Notes under the pieces: model-generated
Seen by the model: only the letters and a program-made list of their open reading frames with translations
Told to the model about the DNA's origin: nothing
Databases searched by the model: none
Shown here: positions 21,470 through 31,465 of the stretch, in pieces
Numbering within the stretch: position 1 is the first letter of the stretch
Layout of the letters: every line of letters starts with the position of its first letter
Made by a program: the position numbers and the translations under genes
Assembly (NCBI GenBank): GCA_029834535.1
Contig: JAQMWT010000315.1
Coordinates: forward strand, 240,676-304,675
Length of the DNA: 64,000 bases
Source of the DNA: Chrysophaeum taylorii
Lineage: Eukaryota; Sar; Pelagophyceae; Pelagomonadales; Pelagomonadaceae
Direction of reading: 5' to 3'

Positions 21470-22238
21470 TCACGCCGCCGCCGACGACGACGACGACGCA
21501 CTCGGACTTTTTTTTCGCGCACTTGTTGGACTCTGGTCCGCTCTATTCTTCGTACCGCGCTTGATGTAAAACGTCGTGCTTGGCTTCGTGTTCCCGAGCG
21601 GTATCTCGAAGCTTCGGACGTACCCCTCGTAACTCGACTTAAAAAAAGGCTCTTGCTTGGCGACGTGCATGCCAGCCAAGTTGCAGATATTTTCCAGGTC
21701 CCAGTCGATATGTTGCCTGTTGTATAGCGTGACGAGGACGCAGCTTTCGGCTCCCATGTGTTCCTTCGCGTTTCGTAGGAACTTGGAGACCAACGCCCGA
21801 CAATTACCCACGTCGCCGTAAGTGTGCGTCTTTGCTGCTGGAAAGTTAAAAACGATGACGTCGATTTCTTCCAAGCCGAGCTCGGTAAAAACGTCGCTCG
21901 AAGTCACGTCCACGCCGTGCTTAACCTACATCGACCTAACGCCCACCAAATGGCAGCAGGACGGACAACCAGGGGCAGCGACGCGAGCACATCCAGTCGA
22001 TGGACCGTTGGATACTTCTCCCGAACCTCGGCCTCGCTGTCCAACGACGTGGCGTACAGACCTTGATTCTTCTCATCATGGTTCGCAACAACAATACGGC
22101 AATACATATCGGACTCTGGTGAGAATGACGAGTCGTCTCGGGGTCGATAGACGCATTCTTCGCCAAGCATGCCGCGAAGGTAAAATTTCCTTCTCCGACA
22201 AGGACTATCGTGCTCGAGTTCTTGAACAAATCCAGCAT
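21470..22238 (-). CDS. BMT5: BMT5-like 25S rRNA (uridine-N3) methyltransferase domain protein (3 exons)
   Basis: The minus-strand exons are 22238-22106, 22061-21970 and 21925-21470, separated by two introns of exactly 44 nt (22105-22062 and 21969-21926). They join to give, in order, STIVLVGEGNFTFAACLAK (SAM-binding loop), LYATSLDSEAEVREKYP, VKHGVDVTSSDV and DVIVFNFPAAKTH. This is the order of motifs in the BMT5/DUF2431 family, which methylates a uridine N3 in large-subunit rRNA in yeast. An in-frame ATG at 22304 would add 22 residues but overlaps a 15-bp target-site duplication. I therefore prefer 22238. The C-terminus ends in a low-complexity Ser/Ala tail. Confidence 0.8.
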
Positions 22239-22295
22239 GATGTGATGATGCGCACGGACTTCAACTAAAGAAAGGCGCCTCGCTGAGTCAGATGT

Positions 22296-22385
22296 GTCGA
22301 ACACGCTGTCTTTAAATGTCGACTGCTAAGAGGGGGGGGTGTGTGTGGGGAGCATGAAGGATGTGGGTGGGTCGAACACGCTGTC
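22296..22385 (-). mobile_element. 60-bp retroelement 3'-end insertion with 15-bp target-site duplication
   Basis: The words gtcgaacacgctgtc at 22296-22310 and 22371-22385 are identical direct repeats. Between them, 22311-22370 matches on the minus strand the last ~60 bp of retroelement copy A (ending TCTTAGCAGTCGAC). It is an extreme 5' truncation, about 60 bp upstream of the BMT5-like start. Confidence 0.75.
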
Positions 22386-23569
22386 CCGTGGATGAGTTTT
22401 TGTTACACCACTTATTATTGAGTTTTACATTTGCTTTGCTATTTTTCAAAGACAAACAGCCTACAGTATCCTTACTACTAATGTAGTACGCGTCAACATT
22501 GATATATCATGCGCGCACGCATTCGTGCTTGCGATGAAAGCAGCTTAGATTGGCGTTGGTGAGAGCGTCGAGCTGAAATGAGAGCGGGTGTGGGTGTAAG
22601 TGGACGGCAAGGCGTCAGCCTAACCGTCCGGGCGTCGCCAGGGACCCGGCGGCCGAGAGACGTAGGGGCCGTTGGCGTTTCTGTAAGCGTCTTGGTGCTC
22701 CCTGAAGTGCGTCTGTGCGCAATGCCGTTGCCGGAGGTGGGCGGCGGCTGCACCGCCTTCGACATACTGCACGCTCGCGGTGCACCGTGATGGAGGAGAG
22801 ACGCCGGTAGAGGCGCGTTGTCTGAGCCGCCGTGGCTGCCGCGAGGTACATTGGTTTCAGTCGAAGAGCAGGTGAAGATGTCAGGATGACACCCCCCCCC
22901 CAAAATGAAGGTAAACGAAGGTAACATGTAAGGTAACACAGGCGGGTAAGCGAGGGGACGGGCGTTACCGCCACAAGCTGGTCTGCTAGGCTCGCGCTCT
23001 TCGCGGCCATAGGCGTTAAAGAATCGGACCAGAGGGAACGCGGCTGCAGGAAAATCACTGTGCCTTAGCCATACGCGCGACTCCGAGCCGTAAAACCTGA
23101 CGAGGTATTGAACGCGTCCTGTCCTCAAGACGACAGTGATGACGACAACGAACCGCCCCCCGTGAACAATGCGAGGCCAACGAGCCAGACTCCGTCGACG
23201 AGCCCGCCGCCCTCGAGGAGGAGGAGGAGGAGGAGGAGAGCCCGCTCCCGAGGAGAACCGAACCTCCGCGACTACCTCATGGACCTCGGGGACGCCATAT
23301 TCTACCATGAGGCCGCCACATTCCTTGCGACCCATTCAGCGTCGCCACACACCCCTCTCGAACCACAATTTGCCTGCTAAACTGTAGCCTGCCTTGTAGA
23401 GCAACTGCTCCAGTGCCCGTCTTCCTGGGAGGGGGGTCACCGATTCCCCAGGGCTATAAGAAAGGCCTAGGGGTGAGGACACCGACCCCCCGGCGCTATG
23501 CTTTCGTGCTGGAGGGGGTTCTCGTCGTGTTCTCGCCCCACCCCCTGGGGACGAGGCATTCTCAAATCT
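22386..23569. other. Non-genic repeat-rich interval
   Basis: 22960-23100 (minus) shares a ~110-bp segment with 1320-1440 (plus); the translated word ESRVWLRHSD is common to both. 23425-23560 contains GC-rich palindromes of the type seen at 1.0 and 1.6 kb. A GAG/AGG-rich stretch lies at 23215-23240. The long minus-strand frame across 22493-23335 has no family features and crosses these repeats, so I do not call it a gene. Confidence 0.5.
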
Positions 23570-24186
23570 CTAGGAGAAGCAGAGGCCGCAGGCCGCGGGG
23601 CAGCCTTCAAAGCCCCGGGAATCATCCTCGCCCTTTACCAGACAGCGCGTGTTGGCCTTGTCAGCAACCCACTTGCAGTCCTTTGAAGTTTCGGAACGTT
23701 TGTGCCAAGACTCTGAGTCGGAGTCGCAATCGATCAGGCAGGTGCCGCAGGCAGCGCGGCAGGCGTCGTAGGCGTAAACCTGGCCGTCGCCAAATCGCTT
23801 GCATCGGTTCTTCGATGCCTCATTGATGAAGCTGCACGTCTTTTCTGGCTGGCCCTTAACGAACCAGGAAGTCGAGTCTTCGCAACCGTCGACAACGCAC
23901 GCGCCGCAGGAGAATGCACAGGCGTCTTCGCTCGAGACGCCGTTGGCGTCGACGTTCGTCGACGAGCAGCGCGAGGATTTGTAGTCGGCGACCCAGTCAC
24001 AGTTTTTTAAAGGCGCGTCGCGGCGATGCCACGACGTCGAGTCCTCGCAAAATGAAGATTTTTCGTCGTCGTTTTCTTCTTGGTACTTGTCGAGCTCGAG
24101 GACGAAGAGCGAAAGATAGTTGTCCTCGTCGTAGACGCCGCCTTCGTAGTAGCCTACGGCATGGACGTGCGAAGAGGACTCGGAGG

Positions 24187-24217
<31 letters not shown>

Positions 24218-26476
24218 GAAAAGGCCCACGACCTCCCGCTTTCCGCAACATTTGTACCAGTTGTCGAGCTGGTCGTCCGCGTCGTCGTCGTCGGGCAGCG
24301 GGATGTCGCTGTCGTCGGGGTCATCGACGTCGAGAATGTAGCTGACGGCAACCTGCGTCTTTCGCTGGCCCGTGAGGACGTCGTAACGTTCAACGACCTC
24401 GCCGTGGTAGCCGTAGAGCGCGTCGGCGAAGGTGTCGTAGGCGACGAGGTTGGAGGAAACGAAGTCGGGGTCGAAGACGTCCGAAGCTTCGCCCGTCGAC
24501 GCGTTGACGCGCGCGTAGAAATACGACGAGACCAGGAGAATCTCGGTGGCGGCCTCGTCGGTGTCGGCTCGGATGAGCACACGCGGTGAGCCCCGGGTGG
24601 CCTCGACCGCCGTCGTCCAGGAGAGAGAGAGCAAGCTGTGAGACGCAGCGTCGTAGTCGAGGCGCGAGACGCCGCGGCGACCGGTGCCGTCGTCGACGTT
24701 GCCGCCCACGTAGATCGCACTCTCGACTCGGTCGTAAGCCATAAACTCGGTCGCGGTCATGATGCCCGAGAAATCGACGGTCGTGACCGCGTCGACATCG
24801 TCGTCGTCCACACCTTCCATCAACTCGATCTCCGCGTCGTCGCCGCGAGAAACGACGACGCGACCGTCGTCGAGGAGCTCGAGGTCCTGGACGTCGCCAC
24901 CGATGTCATCGACGGCCACCTCCTCGCCGTCCTTGTCGAAGATCGAGAGTGTGCCGTCGTCACAATAGACGGCGACGCCTTCAAAAACCTCGTTTACCGA
25001 GATGAGCTCGGGTGCGGCGGCGTTGCCGCCGCAAGACTTGACGTCGACCTTCCAAACGACGTTATTGTCAGCGAGAGATATCCAGTAAATAAAAAAGCCG
25101 CCGTCCTGCGCAACACCCTCTTCGTTCTGGTTGGCGGTCACGGCAAGAGAGTCGCCGCAAGCGTCGGCGACGACGCCTGGTTTAGAGCTGTAGCCGTTGG
25201 AGTAGACCGACCTAACGAACCCGACGTCGCCGTACTCGAACTCGCGTCGGTCGACGCTCAGCGCGAACCAGTCGTACCAGTTTCCGTAAGTCACGTCTTT
25301 CCCGATGGTCCCGATCCAGTAGCCCAGAACAAGCGTCGTCGCATACGTCGTGTTGTCGAACGTCGACGGCACGACGACGATGGCCAAAACCTCTCCGTCG
25401 TCGTCGTCGTTTTCTCGGGCGAGCCACCAGTCGCCCTCGAAAAAGCCGTCGTCCACGCTCCAGCCATATTCGCGTCTGTTCGCAGCAGGGCTCGCAAACT
25501 CGACCTGCTTGGAGACGTCCGCGAACCGGAGCACGCTGCAATCGCCAATTGAACGGTGCTCGACCTTTCCGTCGTCGTCGTCGTCGTCGTAGGCCACCAG
25601 TTTGTCGGAAACGACGTCGTACGCGACGAGGTCCGCGTTGCCCACGTCGCACTCCTCCGCATCCAGCAAAATTTCGCCGGTCGCGGCGTCAACTCGAGCG
25701 TAGAAGAAGGTTGAGACGAGCAAAACCTCAGTCGCTGCTGCCCCGGAACCTCGCCGCAAGAGCAGGCGAGGCGAGCCTACGACGACGTCGACGGCCGTCG
25801 TCCACGCGACCGTCAATCCGTCGCCGTCGTCGGAAGCCAAGTCGAGGCGCGCGACGCCGCGGCGACCGGTACCGTCGTCGACGTTGCCGCCCACGTAGAT
25901 CGCATTCTCGACTCGGTCGTAAGCCATAAACTCGGTCGCGGTCATGATGCCCGAGAGCGAGATGCCAATATCGTCGCCGTCCGCGGACGCGACCCGTACG
26001 CGCGAGTCGTCGCCATAGCTCAGGGCGTAGCGGAGTGGCGAGAGGATCAGGAGATGGGCAGGCTCGTCAGATCCCATCGAGCCATCGGCTACCTTCGTGC
26101 CGATTTCGGAGTAGACGGCCACGACATAGCTACCGCCGTCGTTCCAGACGGCACCAAAAGTCCCGAGACCGTCCGATAACGATACTAGAATCGGGAGATG
26201 GTCGTGCTCCGGAGTCTTTGCTCGCGCCGTAACTTCCCAACTCTCGTTGCCCAACTTCAAGATGACGAACTCGTGCTCCATGTCGTCGCAGTCGCTTCCG
26301 CCCACCAAGCCGCTCAGAACCGCCCATCCTGACGATGACGTCGCTATGGGCCCAACGTCCAGGCACTTCTCCGAGGTCACATCGTCCCGCGATCCATCGA
26401 CGACCTCCACCGACACGAGCTCCGTCTTCGCCGCCACCGCCACGCCCGCCGCGAGAAGGATGATGATGCCTGCCAT
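23570..26476 (-). CDS. Secreted propeller-like protein with three C-terminal ShKT-like modules
   Basis: Single exon, 968 residues from the ATG at 26476; six upstream in-frame codons from a GTG are probably leader. Residues 1-16 (MAGIIILLAAGVAVAA) form a signal peptide. The body is Asp/Val-rich with repeated short strands and aromatic turns, suggesting a beta-propeller-like fold, but I cannot name it. Near-identical blocks at about residues 174-210 and 569-605 (ATEFMAYDRVE, then YVGGNVDDGTGRRGV) show an internal duplication. A Thr run lies at about 753-764. The C-terminus has three six-cysteine modules (about 812-861, 863-912 and 914-968) of the pattern C-DSxSW-C-W-RC-AC-CGxC, a ShKT-like type abundant in algal stramenopiles. 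It is probably extracellular or on the cell surface; its ligand is unknown. Confidence 0.75.
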
Positions 26477-26725
26477 AACTTTATTTCTACACACATTCTT
26501 GAGTCTGAAATTTTTTTCTTCTGCCCTTACTTACTTACTTGCTTACTTACTTACCCTCTGGGGGCTTGCCCGGCGGCGTCAAGGATAGCGCATTCTGGCA
26601 GCGCTCAGGGAATTCTGGGAACGAAATTATTTATTAAACGCGATAATATGTACAACACGTGTATATAATATACACTTCGCAGATAGATAGATATATGGGG
26701 AAAAAAAGCCTGCTGCGCCCGCTAT
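26477..26725. other. Intergenic with (TTAC)n tract
   Basis: This is the 5' flank of the secreted-protein gene. A TTAC tetranucleotide run spans 26526-26554. An alternating TA-rich tract at about 26640-26700 could serve as 3' processing sequence for the pseudogene on the minus strand. Nothing else is visible. Confidence 0.5.
26526..26554 (+). repeat. (TTAC)n microsatellite
   Basis: About seven TTAC units, with one TTGC variant, lie 50 bp upstream of the secreted-protein start codon on the minus strand. Confidence 0.85.
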
Positions 26726-27460
26726 TACGAAGCCAAAAAAGGGGTTGATTGATGAGCTGTGGTGAAGGACGATCTTGACCTTGCCGGCTGGGTAAGCGAC
26801 CCGCACGAACTGGAAGGTGTCTTGGTCTTCGTAGGAGACGAACTCCTCAAATTGGGAACGGAACGGATGCTCGGCCGCTTTGGTCGGCTTGAAGAGAAGC
26901 TGGTTCCCTGCCTGGAGCGGTGTCGTGCGAGAACGCGTAGTTCGACTCGATCACCTCCGTCGCCTTGGCCTCGTAGTCGCCGCCCTCCCGAAGCACCCTT
27001 CCGATCTCGATGATGCCATCGGTCCAAGCCTTGAGGAGGGCCGCGCGCACCTCGTCGTAGGTGATCGGATCGGCTCCTGTAGGGTCTGCTGAAGCCGCAG
27101 GCACCACAGGCTCGGGTGCGAGCTTCACCGCGAGGGGCCCAGTCTCTGGCCGTCTCGAGCTCTTGTTCTGGTGCCGGCTTATTGTCCTGGAACGCCTCGC
27201 CGAGCTCTTTAACGCCATCGATCCAAGCCTTGAGGGCCGTGTTCACCACCTGGTCGTAGGTGATTGACTGGCTCCTCCACAGCGGACGCCACCGGCTTGC
27301 CGGACGCCACTGAGGGGGGCGGCGTCTCTAGCACGGGGTTCTTCGCTTCGACCACCTCAAAAGAGGCGGAGGACACAGCGACGCGCGGGCGAGCGGTCGA
27401 AAACGCGGACGAGGCCGTGAGGACAAAGGCATGGTACAGAGAATCATCTGATGATATATC
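26726..27460 (-). pseudogene. Plastid-targeted-type protein, broken by several frameshifts
   Basis: The minus strand begins with HAFVLTASSAFSTARPRV, a signal peptide with an Ala-Phe cleavage site like those of secondary-plastid proteins. No ATG is in frame directly upstream, so an exon may be missing. It continues through VEEP, then in a second frame SITYDQVVNTALKAWIDGV, and in a third frame DPITYDEVRAALLKAWTDG. A further frame gives NQLLFKPTKAAEHPFRSQFEEF and VRVAYPAGKVKIVLHH. The two ITYD...AL-AW-DG blocks are an internal duplication. The LLFKPTKAAE-type block occurs in a plastid-associated SnoaL-like family of chromist algae, as I recall, without certainty. At least three one-base shifts mean it is decayed or carries sequence errors. 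Confidence 0.55.
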
Positions 27461-27624
27461 TGACAAACAACAAGCGACGACGACGACGACGACGACGACA
27501 ACGCGGGTGTGTGTGGTGGTTTTAATTTTGATGACTCTTCCGAAACTTGGGAAAAAAGCGCGTGTGTGGCACGTTTTTTTTTTTCATCAGAGACGACGAC
27601 GGTTATTTGTATATACAAGTGCAG

Positions 27625-27945
27625 GCCAGTAAGTTCACCTAGTCCCAATCTCTAACCCCAGAGAGTTCACCTGGTCCCAGTAAGTTTCGTATAAGTTTAG
27701 TTAGTTACCTGGTCAGTAAGTTCACCTAGCTCACACCAACTCCCTTGAGCTCGTCGCTCTCGCCTCCGCCAATCTAAGCTGCTTTGATCCGCACGCGCCG
27801 CCAACCTTTGAGTTTACTCTAAAAACCCTTTACTCTAAAAACCCCAGTATGTTCACCTGGTCCCAGTTTCACCTGGTCACTCAGTTCACCTAGTCCCAGT
27901 CTCCAACCCCTGTAAGTTCACGTGGTCCCAGTAAGTTCACCTACA
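27625..27945. repeat. Degenerate minisatellite of GTTCACCTGGTCCCAGTAA
   Basis: About ten imperfect copies of a 15-20-bp word (gttcacct, then a/g-gtcccagt) lie at irregular spacing, partly clustered at 27627-27735 and 27845-27945. They lie directly downstream of the Pif1-like helicase remnant in its own direction. Related words occur at about 34520 next to the second helicase remnant. Confidence 0.7.
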
Positions 27946-27954
27946 GTGCGCGTG

Positions 27955-28430
27955 TAGACGCCGGGAGGGGGCTTATCGGTATTGCGCAGCACGTGTGGGG
28001 TAAGGTGGAGTCGTCGACCCAGATGAGTATATCCTCGGGGATGCCGATCGACAGAGAGCCACGTAGAGCTGGACGTGGCAGAAGACGGGCTTGGGAAAGA
28101 GGACGCCGACCTCGCGGGGCGTCTGGCCCTGGCTCTTGTTGATCGTTTGGCGTAGGCCGGCCTTAAGGGATACAGGTTGGAGGAGCCTCGGTGACAACGA
28201 CACGATCGATCATGTATCTGGTACCGTTGCAGTGGCCGTGCGACGGGTCGAGGTTGCGAAGACATTAAGCTCGCGATCAAAGTGAGCATGTCGTTGGTTG
28301 TCAGGGAATTGAAAACTCGACTGTAAAGAGCGAGGCGTCGGCTTCCGACCCAACCTAGTCGGCCGAAAAAAAGAACTCCGACGCCTCGTCTCCGGGAAAA
28401 AAAGGCCGCGGTCATTCATGCGCGCGTTGT
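27955..28430 (-). pseudogene. Pif1/Helitron-type helicase C-terminal fragment, copy 1
   Basis: Minus-strand blocks, in shifting frames, give a region equivalent to GHCNGTRYMIDR. They then give LRQTINKSQGQTPREVGVLF and PKPVFCHVQLYVALCR, the last motifs of Pif1-family helicases. The N-terminal ATPase part is absent. Such C-terminal pieces are typical of decayed Helitron-like elements. It is related to the plus-strand copy at 34.36-34.69 kb. Confidence 0.75.
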
Positions 28431-28611
28431 CAGCATCGACAACATCGTTTCGACGGGGCGTGAGAATGGCGCGCTGGCTAAAAGAGCCGCCGCGGGTCGT
28501 GGAAATAGTCTGCGAGGTCGCCGTAGACGGCTTGGAGGATCACTGTCTGGCTCTCGCGCCTAACTGATCCTTACTCTCGCACCTACCTGATCCTTACCCT
28601 AAATCGAGGGA

Positions 28612-28672
28612 CAAACAAACAAACAAACAGACAGACAGACAGACAGACAAACATCTGTCGATTAGTAGTTAG
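28612..28672 (+). repeat. (ACAA/ACAG)n tail with conserved flank
   Basis: A run of acaa then acag units ends in gacaaacatctgtcgattag. The same ending (one base different) follows retroelement copy A at 18751-18767. It marks another copy of that 3' tail. Confidence 0.65.
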
Positions 28673-28931
28673 GATATTGATTGTGCCATTGGATTAGGGT
28701 AAGGGTTGATTGCGTGATAACGCTCGAATGATAATGATGATGAGTGTAGAGGCAGCTATCATTCGTCGTCGTCGACGGGGGCGCGCGCTGCCTCCGGAAA
28801 AAGCACCCACACAGGCGGCGCGGTTGTGGAGCCACCCGATCACGCACCCGCCGAGCATTGTCCGGCAGAAGCCGCAAAAACGACGACGACGACGGCAAGC
28901 GCCGCGGTTGTCGCCTTTGCGTGCGATAGCG

Positions 28932-31262
28932 ATGATTTCCCAAGAGGAAGCGGAAGTGGCGGCGCTGCGCGACAGGGCGAACTGGCTCGCCGCAGAGGTC
29001 GAGAAGGTCGAGGCCAAGCTCTCCGAGGTCGCGGGTCCGGACGACACGGCCGCCGCCGCGAAAGAAGCAGTAAGCGCCGCGTGCCGTACGGCGCTCGAAA
29101 TCGAGAAGGGCCTGAGCAGCAGCCTGGAGAGGGAGCAGGCGCAGGGTGCGTTGGTGTTGACGCGGCACGTTAGGGGCTGGGTGGTGCGGCGGCGGTTCGG
29201 GAGGTGCGTCGCGTCGCTGCGAGCAGTAAACGAGGCGTCGGCGGCCGGAGTCGTCTTTGCGATGCGCGGGGACGTCGTCAGGCACAAGAAGCTCCAGCAC
29301 ATCGTCGCGTCGGCCGCCGGGTACCGCGACCGCACGCGGGTCTCGCGGATTTTCGAGTGCTGGGCGTCGGAGGCGGCCGCGCAGGCGCGCGCGACGGAAG
29401 GGCCGAGGCGAGACGCGCTCGCGCGCCGCCTGGCTCTAGACCGTCGCCTTTTGAGAGTCGCGTTGCTGGCGCTCCGGCGGGAGTGCGGGACGCGGCAGCG
29501 GTACAAAGAGCGCGAGTGGCGCCGCGACGAGGAAGCTCGCGAGGCGATACGGGCAAGAAAGGCGCGCGACGACGACGACGGCGTCGTCCTCGCGGAGGAC
29601 GTCCGGGCCGAGATATCCAAAAGGATCTGCAGAGAGGCGAGGGAACGGCGCGTCTACTGGTGCCGCAGGCACCACTTTCTTGCGCTCCGGGAAGCGGTGG
29701 TCTTGGCGAAGGATCATCGCGACGAGATGGCGCTGCGTCACCGCGGCGGCGAGCTTTCGCCGGCGGCGGCGGCGGCAGCCTCTCGTCGACGAGAAAATTC
29801 TTCCTCCTCGAAACAACAACAACAACAACAACAACGGCTCCTGGAGCGGTTCGAGCGGCGGCGGTTTCGCGAAGTGAAGCGCGCGTGCTTCGGCGCGCTC
29901 GACGAGTATCGTCGCGCCGCCAGCAACGCTCGTCGCCTCAAAGCACGCGGCGTCGCCGCGGTTTTCGGGCAAGTCCTCGCGAGGTGGCGGTCCGAGCGCG
30001 AAAGGCGGCTCGGTCTCCGCGAAGCGGCCGTCGCGCGGTGGCAAACCAAGTCCCGGAACCTCCTGGCGCGACCGCTCCACGGGTGGTTCCTCTGGACCAA
30101 GTCGCAACGCGAGGCGCGAGAAGCTCGAGACCGAATCCTCTTTGTTAAGCTCAAGACTCGCGAGCGGCGATCTGCCGCGAAAATTCTGCGGACGTGGCGG
30201 CACCAGGCGGTGTACGGACGTCTCGACGGATTTTACACGCGCCAAGACCTCCTGCGGTCCCTCGCGGAAGTGGAGGCGCAGTCGAGGCGCCTCGAAGCAC
30301 GAGCCGAGGCGACGGGTCGCGCTTGCGCCGAGCTCGCCTCGCAGGTCGAGGACAAGCGCGCCGAGGCACGCCGGATGGAAGCTTCGATCAAAAACCACGA
30401 AGACCGCGAGACTATGATGGAATTTGCGCTCCACAACGCAAAAATAGAGATCGACGCGGTTGCCGCCGTCGTCGAGGGCGTCGCGACGCTGCACCCGCGA
30501 AAGGTCAGAGACGTGCTCCAAGACCTTTTGCGCGAAGAGCTCGGCGACGAACGACGGCGCGAGGCGGCCGAGCACCGAAAGGTGACGAGGAGTACTGCCG
30601 ACGCCAAATCTAGCAGCCTCCGCCGCCGCTTGAAGCGGCTCCCGTTCAACCCGGAGAGCCCGCTGCACCAGCTCGTCCTCGACGACGAGGATACCGACCA
30701 GATGCGTCCGCGCGACGGCGGCGTCGAAGCACCACCTTTCGAGGAGGCGACGCCTTTGCCGCCGGAAAGGCCGCTCGTCGATCAAAGGGACGACGACGCG
30801 TTCGACGAGCGAGGTCTCCTGCGGCGCGCCAATTGGATCCTCAAACACCCGGCGACCGACTTCCGCAACTTGACGCATCTTGGCGGCGTCGCGCTCTACC
30901 GTTCGGACGACGACGACGACGACGACGACGACAACAACAGTCTCGGCGCGATGACCTTGAACGACGACGCGACTCTCGATGATCCCTGGACGCCCGAAAA
31001 CAAGGGAGAGGCGAGAGAACTCCACCGCAAGATCGATCGCGACATCAAGCCTACCTTTGCCCTCTACAACTTTCTCCTCTCGGGAAACGAGGACTACCTC
31101 GACGACACCCTCAAAGCCGACTGGCTCGCCGCGCAGCGCGATGGCAAATGCGACCGTCCCTGGGATAACTACCGACCCCCCACCATGCGTGGCGACACCC
31201 TCCTCCCGACCTGGGGCGAGTTCCAGAGGGCATTGCGCCACCCGGGCAAACACAAGGTTTAG
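28932..31262 (+). CDS. Large Arg-rich coiled-coil protein with Sfi1-like Trp repeats
   Basis: Single exon, 776 residues from the ATG at 28932 (MISQEEAEV). An in-frame ATG at 28728 adds a low-complexity Arg/Pro stretch that is less likely coding. Residues about 70-98 hold a degenerate IQ-like motif (LTRHVRGWVVRRRF). About 120-440 contain spaced Trp-centred helices (IFECWASEA, VLARWRSER, AVARWQTKS, ILRTWRHQA), resembling the centrin-binding repeats of Sfi1-type basal-body proteins. About 440-560 form a coiled coil. A run of Asp lies at about 659-667, and an acidic/aromatic C-terminus follows. A cytoskeletal or basal-body role is inference from the repeat style. It converges on the 31.47-32.23 kb gene. 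Confidence 0.65.
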   Translation: MISQEEAEVAALRDRANWLAAEVEKVEAKLSEVAGPDDTAAAAKEAVSAACRTALEIEKGLSSSLEREQAQGALVLTRHVRGWVVRRRFGRCVASLRAVNEASAAGVVFAMRGDVVRHKKLQHIVASAAGYRDRTRVSRIFECWASEAAAQARATEGPRRDALARRLALDRRLLRVALLALRRECGTRQRYKEREWRRDEEAREAIRARKARDDDDGVVLAEDVRAEISKRICREARERRVYWCRRHHFLALREAVVLAKDHRDEMALRHRGGELSPAAAAAASRRRENSSSSKQQQQQQQRLLERFERRRFREVKRACFGALDEYRRAASNARRLKARGVAAVFGQVLARWRSERERRLGLREAAVARWQTKSRNLLARPLHGWFLWTKSQREAREARDRILFVKLKTRERRSAAKILRTWRHQAVYGRLDGFYTRQDLLRSLAEVEAQSRRLEARAEATGRACAELASQVEDKRAEARRMEASIKNHEDRETMMEFALHNAKIEIDAVAAVVEGVATLHPRKVRDVLQDLLREELGDERRREAAEHRKVTRSTADAKSSSLRRRLKRLPFNPESPLHQLVLDDEDTDQMRPRDGGVEAPPFEEATPLPPERPLVDQRDDDAFDERGLLRRANWILKHPATDFRNLTHLGGVALYRSDDDDDDDDDNNSLGAMTLNDDATLDDPWTPENKGEARELHRKIDRDIKPTFALYNFLLSGNEDYLDDTLKADWLAAQRDGKCDRPWDNYRPPTMRGDTLLPTWGEFQRALRHPGKHKV

Positions 31263-31465
31263 TAACAACAACAATAATAATAATACCTCATCTCGTGTGG
31301 TGTGGTCGTAAATTGTGGTGTGGAGGTAAATTGATCATCATCATATCATAAACGACAGCAGGAGTAGTCCTTCGTGTCGCCACAGAAAGAAGAGAGTGTA
31401 GGTTTGATTGTATGTATGAAATAAACAGTGGTGCAAAATAAAATAAAAGAAGTATGGACAGGAGT

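Noticed and set aside
24638-25552. Plus-strand frame of 304 codons inside the secreted-protein gene
   Set aside because: Antisense shadow of Asp-rich codons; no family signal, while the minus frame is continuous with signal peptide and cysteine modules.
27625-27945. CRISPR-like array
   Set aside because: Repeats are imperfect, spacing is irregular and the genome is eukaryotic; it is a minisatellite.
29436-31274. Long minus-strand frame (612 codons) opposite the coiled-coil gene
   Set aside because: It is the antisense of a GC-rich coding region. The plus strand has the coherent helical repeats and a proper start.
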